From Actinomycetota bacterium (lineage in GTDB: Bacteria; Actinomycetota; Actinomycetes; Actinomycetales; Microbacteriaceae), in contig JAHIOK010000056.1 of the NCBI GenBank assembly GCA_018895315.1, positions 1-7,511 of the forward strand: a DNA stretch of 7,511 bases, in the 5' to 3' direction. Numbering within the stretch: position 1 is the stretch's first letter; each line of letters starts with the position of its first letter. Below are positions 4,899-7,511 of the stretch, piece after piece. A model generated the notes under the pieces. That model made no database searches. It was not told where the DNA came from and saw only the letters and a program-made list of their open reading frames with translations. Both the position numbers and the translations under genes were made by a program.

Positions 4899-5585
4899 CT
4901 ACGAGAACAGGCCGATCAGCTTGGTGGGGTCGCTCGGAAGCTTCGAGTTGGAGATCGTCGTCCCGTTGATCGCGACCGTGGGGGTGGCAATGCCACTCTG
5001 GCCGGGCTGGATCGGCGTCTTCTTGGTCATCGACTGCACGTACTTCATGTACTTGTTGGACGTGATGCAGCTGTCCGCGCCCGTGACCCCGGCGCCGGCA
5101 GCGATCGCCACGATCTGCTCATCGGTCAGGCCACTGGAGTTTTCGGCAGGCTGGTTCTTGTACATCGACTGCATGAAAGCCATCGCCTTGTCGGGCGCGA
5201 CCTCTGCGACGCAGTACATCGCGCTCGCCGCCCGCGACGAGAAGGCCGTGCCCTGCGACGACGCGTCGAGGATCGCGATCGGGTGCACGTTGAGGGTGAT
5301 CGTGCTGTCGGAGACGAGGCCGGTGATGGTGTTGCCGAAGGTCGTCTCGAACTGGTTGCAGATCGGGCACATGAAGTCGACGTACGTGTCCATCGTCTTG
5401 GCGCCGGTTCCGACCGAGATCGCTCCGGTATCGGCGTTGATGTTGGTGCCCGTCGGGGCAGGTCCAGCGCTCGTGGACTGGTTGTTCATCACGACGACGA
5501 GGGCGCCCACGACGACGAGCACCACGACGACAGCGACGCTGATCCAGATCGCGAACCAATTGACCTTGCGGGCGGGCGTTGCCAT
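4899..5585 (-). CDS. Membrane-anchored DsbA-like thioredoxin-fold protein
   Basis: This is a thiol-disulfide oxidoreductase of the DsbA/thioredoxin-4 type, expected to act outside the membrane on exported proteins. In its 228 residues, a basic N-terminus (MATPARK) precedes one membrane segment at about 11-33 (WISVAVVVVLVVVGALVVVM region), giving an N-in, C-out anchor. A Ser/Thr/Gly-rich linker leads to the thioredoxin fold, with the active site CPIC at C73-C76 (VDFMCPICNQFE) and a T-P pair at 201-202 (GIATPTVAING) that fits the cis-proline loop. C125 and C173 are two further cysteines that could form a second, structural disulfide. An AGGA overlapping the map stop codon, six bases before the ATG at 5585, supports the start and suggests coupled translation with map, 8 bases upstream. 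Substrates and direction (oxidase or isomerase) cannot be read from the sequence. Confidence 0.9.
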   Translation of the reverse strand: MATPARKVNWFAIWISVAVVVVLVVVGALVVVMNNQSTSAGPAPTGTNINADTGAISVGTGAKTMDTYVDFMCPICNQFETTFGNTITGLVSDSTITLNVHPIAILDASSQGTAFSSRAASAMYCVAEVAPDKAMAFMQSMYKNQPAENSSGLTDEQIVAIAAGAGVTGADSCITSNKYMKYVQSMTKKTPIQPGQSGIATPTVAINGTTISNSKLPSDPTKLIGLFS

Positions 5586-5593
5586 TTTTCTTC

Positions 5594-6427
5594 CTATCCG
5601 ATCTGCTGCGGGACGACGCCGAACGGCGCCAAGCCCGCAGCCCCACCATCGGGTGCAGTGAGCACCCAGATACCACCATCATGAACGGCGACGCTGTGCT
5701 CCCAGTGTGAGCCGGCCGAGCCGTCGACGGTCGAGACCGTCCAGTCATCGTCCTCGACGAATGTGACCTCGCTGCCAGCAACGACCATCGGCTCGATCGC
5801 CAGGGCAAGGCCCGGACGCACCTCTGGACCCTGCTCGGGAACGCGGTAGTTGAACACCGACGGGGACTCGTGCATCTTGCGCCCGATGCCGTGGCCCACG
5901 TACTCGCGCAGGATGCCATACCTCTGACCGGATGCCTCGATGCTGCGCTGAATGGCAGCACCGACCTCGGCGACGTGTGAGGCGGTCGCCAGGGCGGCGA
6001 TGCCGGCCCACAGCGACCGCTCGGTCACCCGCGACAGCTCTTCGCGCGCAGAGACCAGCTCAGGGCGCGAAGGATCGGGGATCACGATCGTGATCGCGGA
6101 GTCTCCGTTCCAACCCTTGTACTCGGCGCCCGCATCGATCGAGACGATGTCGCCGGGCTCGAGGACACGTTCACCCGGAATTCCGTGCACGACCTGCTGG
6201 TTGACTGACGAGCAGATCGTGTGGCGGTACCCGCGCACCATCTGGAAGTTCGAGATCGCACCGCGACCCGTGATGACCGCGGATGCCGCGGCGTCCAGCT
6301 CGAGGGTCGTCACACCCGGAGCGATGATGGCACGCACGGCATCGAGCGCGGCCGCCGTGATCAGACCCGGTTCAACCATGGCCCGCAGCTGCGCGGGGGT
6401 TTTGTAGAGCGAGCGGCGGAACCCCAC
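5594..6427 (-). CDS. map: Type I methionine aminopeptidase
   Basis: Map removes the initiator methionine from new proteins using two metal ions. The 277-residue product begins at a GTG at 6427 (VGFRRSLYKTPAQL), one base after the adk stop. The KTPAQL block matches the family's usual beginning, and no better ATG exists before M17. Expected metal ligands are present: D98 (SIDAG), D109 (NGDSA), H179 (VGHGIG), E212 (IEPM) and E243 (HWEHS), plus the substrate-site H81 (VVHGIP). The frame is open further upstream through adk, but that part is a shadow. No Shine-Dalgarno sequence is evident, so translation probably reinitiates from adk. It corresponds in position to mapA of the mycobacterial secY-adk-mapA cluster. 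The C-terminus extends about 18 residues past the last conserved block. Confidence 0.96.
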   Translation of the reverse strand: MGFRRSLYKTPAQLRAMVEPGLITAAALDAVRAIIAPGVTTLELDAAASAVITGRGAISNFQMVRGYRHTICSSVNQQVVHGIPGERVLEPGDIVSIDAGAEYKGWNGDSAITIVIPDPSRPELVSAREELSRVTERSLWAGIAALATASHVAEVGAAIQRSIEASGQRYGILREYVGHGIGRKMHESPSVFNYRVPEQGPEVRPGLALAIEPMVVAGSEVTFVEDDDWTVSTVDGSAGSHWEHSVAVHDGGIWVLTAPDGGAAGLAPFGVVPQQIG

Positions 6428-6428
6428 G

Positions 6429-7058
6429 TCAGGCAGCAGCCCGGCGTGCCAGCCCGCGCGCGACCAGCGCCGAGATGATTCGCTCGGTGATCTCGTCCAT
6501 CGTGCCGACACCGTCGATCTCGTCGACGATGCCGCGCTCGCGGTAGACGTCGAGGATCGGCGCCGTCTCGCGCTCGTAGATGGAGAGACGGTGGGCGATG
6601 ACCTCTTCGGTGTCGTCGGAACGACCCTGCTCCGCGGCACGGAGCGCGATGCGCTCGATGCTCTCATCACGCGGGACGCTCAGTTCGATGACAGCGTCGA
6701 GCTGCTCGTCGCGTCCGCCGAGGAAGACATCGAGGTCGGCGACCTGCCCGATGTTGCGCGGATACCCGTCGAGGAGGAAGCCCTGGGCCGCGTCATCCTG
6801 CGCGAGGCGGTCGCGTACCACGGCGCTGGTGAGCTCATCAGGAACGAGGTTTCCCGCTTCGATGATTGCCTGCACCTGCTTACCCAGCGGCGTACCGTCC
6901 TTGATGTTGGCACGGAAGACATCGCCTGTGGAAACCGTCGGGATGCCGAGCGACTCCGCGATACGCACACCCTGCGTTCCCTTGCCAGAACCCTGCGGGC
7001 CGACGATCAGAAGTCGGGCCGGCGTACCGGACGAACGCTCTAGCCGTGGTGCGGTCAT
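6429..7058 (-). CDS. adk: Adenylate kinase, short-LID form
   Basis: Adk balances ATP, ADP and AMP (ATP + AMP to 2 ADP) in the cytoplasm. The 209 residues hold the P-loop GPQGSGKGT at 20-28, the AMP-site segment TVSTGDVFR at 41-49, FLLDGYPRN at 94-102 (the DGYPR signature), and the LID arginines around ALRAAEQGRSDD at 138-149. The LID is the short type: about 25 residues, and any zinc-binding cysteines, are absent, as is common in actinobacteria. Ahead of the usual start lies an extra N-terminal stretch of about 14 residues (MTAPRLERSSGTPA). The ATG at 7058 overlaps the secY stop in an ATGA, and no later ATG fits, so this start is favoured. Expression is therefore coupled to secY. Confidence 0.96.
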   Translation of the reverse strand: MTAPRLERSSGTPARLLIVGPQGSGKGTQGVRIAESLGIPTVSTGDVFRANIKDGTPLGKQVQAIIEAGNLVPDELTSAVVRDRLAQDDAAQGFLLDGYPRNIGQVADLDVFLGGRDEQLDAVIELSVPRDESIERIALRAAEQGRSDDTEEVIAHRLSIYERETAPILDVYRERGIVDEIDGVGTMDEITERIISALVARGLARRAAA

Positions 7059-7511
7059 CGCAAGAGCCCTTCGTAGTGACGCTGCTGCAACTGCGCGTCG
7101 ATCTGCTTGACCGTCTCGAGGCCGACGCCCACCATGATCAGGATCGACGTGCCGCCGAACGGGAAGTTCTGGTTCGCACTCACCGTAGCCAGCGCGATCA
7201 GTGGGATCAGCGCAACGAGGCCGAGGTAGATCGAGCCGGGCAGCGTGATGCGCGTGAGCACGTAATCGAGGTATTCCGCCGTAGGACGACCTGCGCGGAT
7301 GCCGGGAATGAAGCCGCCGTACTGCTTCATGTTGTCGGCAACCTCGACCGGGTTGAACGTGATCGCCACGTAGAAGTAGGTGAAGCCGACGATGAGGAGG
7401 AAGTAGAGCAGCCAGTACAGCGGGTGGTCGCCCTTGGTGAGGTACGACTGGATCCACGCAACCCATCCCGGCACGCTCCCGTTGGCGTCCGGAGTCTGGT
7501 TGAACTGAGCG
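7055..7511 (-). CDS. secY: Preprotein translocase subunit SecY, C-terminal part
   Basis: SecY is the channel of the Sec export pathway in the cytoplasmic membrane. The window holds its last 151 codons; the 5' part lies beyond position 7511. Visible, in order: a periplasmic-side segment (AQFNQTPDANGSVPGWVAW), a membrane helix (WLLYFLLIVGFTYFYVAITF, corresponding to TM8), and the cytosolic C5 loop. That loop has the conserved NPVEVADNMKQYGGFIPGIR, whose arginine contacts SecA or the ribosome in known structures. TM9 (ITLPGSIYLGLVALIPLIAL) and TM10 (FGGTSILIMVGVGLETVKQI) follow. The protein stops soon after, at QRHYEGLLR, with a very short tail. The TGA shares bases with the adk ATG. Identification is secure. 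Confidence 0.97.
   Translation of the reverse strand, partial: AQFNQTPDANGSVPGWVAWIQSYLTKGDHPLYWLLYFLLIVGFTYFYVAITFNPVEVADNMKQYGGFIPGIRAGRPTAEYLDYVLTRITLPGSIYLGLVALIPLIALATVSANQNFPFGGTSILIMVGVGLETVKQIDAQLQQRHYEGLLR

Noticed and set aside
4642..5661. Plus-strand open frames of about 300 codons over the DsbA-like gene
   Set aside because: Two overlapping frames are open there because of high GC. Only the minus-strand frame has an active site, a membrane anchor and a Shine-Dalgarno sequence.
5594..6670. N-terminally extended map of 358 codons
   Set aside because: The added segment lies inside adk in another frame and is Ser/Arg-rich. The GTG at 6427 fits the family start.

Overview
The window comes from a high-GC Gram-positive chromosome (Actinomycetota). 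It is most likely Microbacteriaceae and probably close to Microbacterium. This rests on recalled family resemblance of RpoA, RplQ, RpmJ and the SecY C-terminus, on the gene order, and on GTG starts; no search was run. Every convincing gene is on the minus strand, so transcription runs from position 7511 towards 1. The region is the end of the spc operon plus the alpha operon, a housekeeping locus with one accessory insertion.

In transcription order: secY (C-terminal part, cut by the window edge), adk and map are packed with a 4-base overlap and a 1-base gap. A membrane-anchored DsbA-like thiol-disulfide protein follows 8 bases after map. A strong intrinsic terminator (4859-4890) then closes this unit. 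Next is an accessory gene (3617-4597) for a protein with an AbiEi-type winged helix at the N-terminus and a Vsr/DUF559-like nuclease fold at the C-terminus. A candidate promoter at 3448-3476 then starts the translation unit infA, rpmJ, rpsM, rpsK, rpoA, rplQ, which ends at an intrinsic terminator (195-230). The start of truA lies beyond it. rpsD, which sits between rpsK and rpoA in many bacteria, is absent.

The housekeeping genes supply protein export (SecY), nucleotide balance (Adk), N-terminal methionine removal (Map), extracytoplasmic thiol chemistry (DsbA-like), initiation factor IF1, ribosomal proteins L36, S13, S11 and L17, the RNA polymerase alpha subunit, and tRNA pseudouridylation (TruA).

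The most unusual signal is not a gene. Two diverged copies of an 81-bp dyad element (3536-3616 and 4732-4812) flank the accessory gene. Each carries four copies of a roughly 13-bp motif close to GTGTGGTCTCGCG, arranged inward-left, inward-left, right, right. The repeat step is 19 bp in each arm, and the copies are identical in architecture although only about 60% identical in sequence. Other noncoding signals worth attention are a structured leader before rpsM, an 18-bp palindrome in the infA leader, and a hairpin-rich, AT-rich leader before rpoA.
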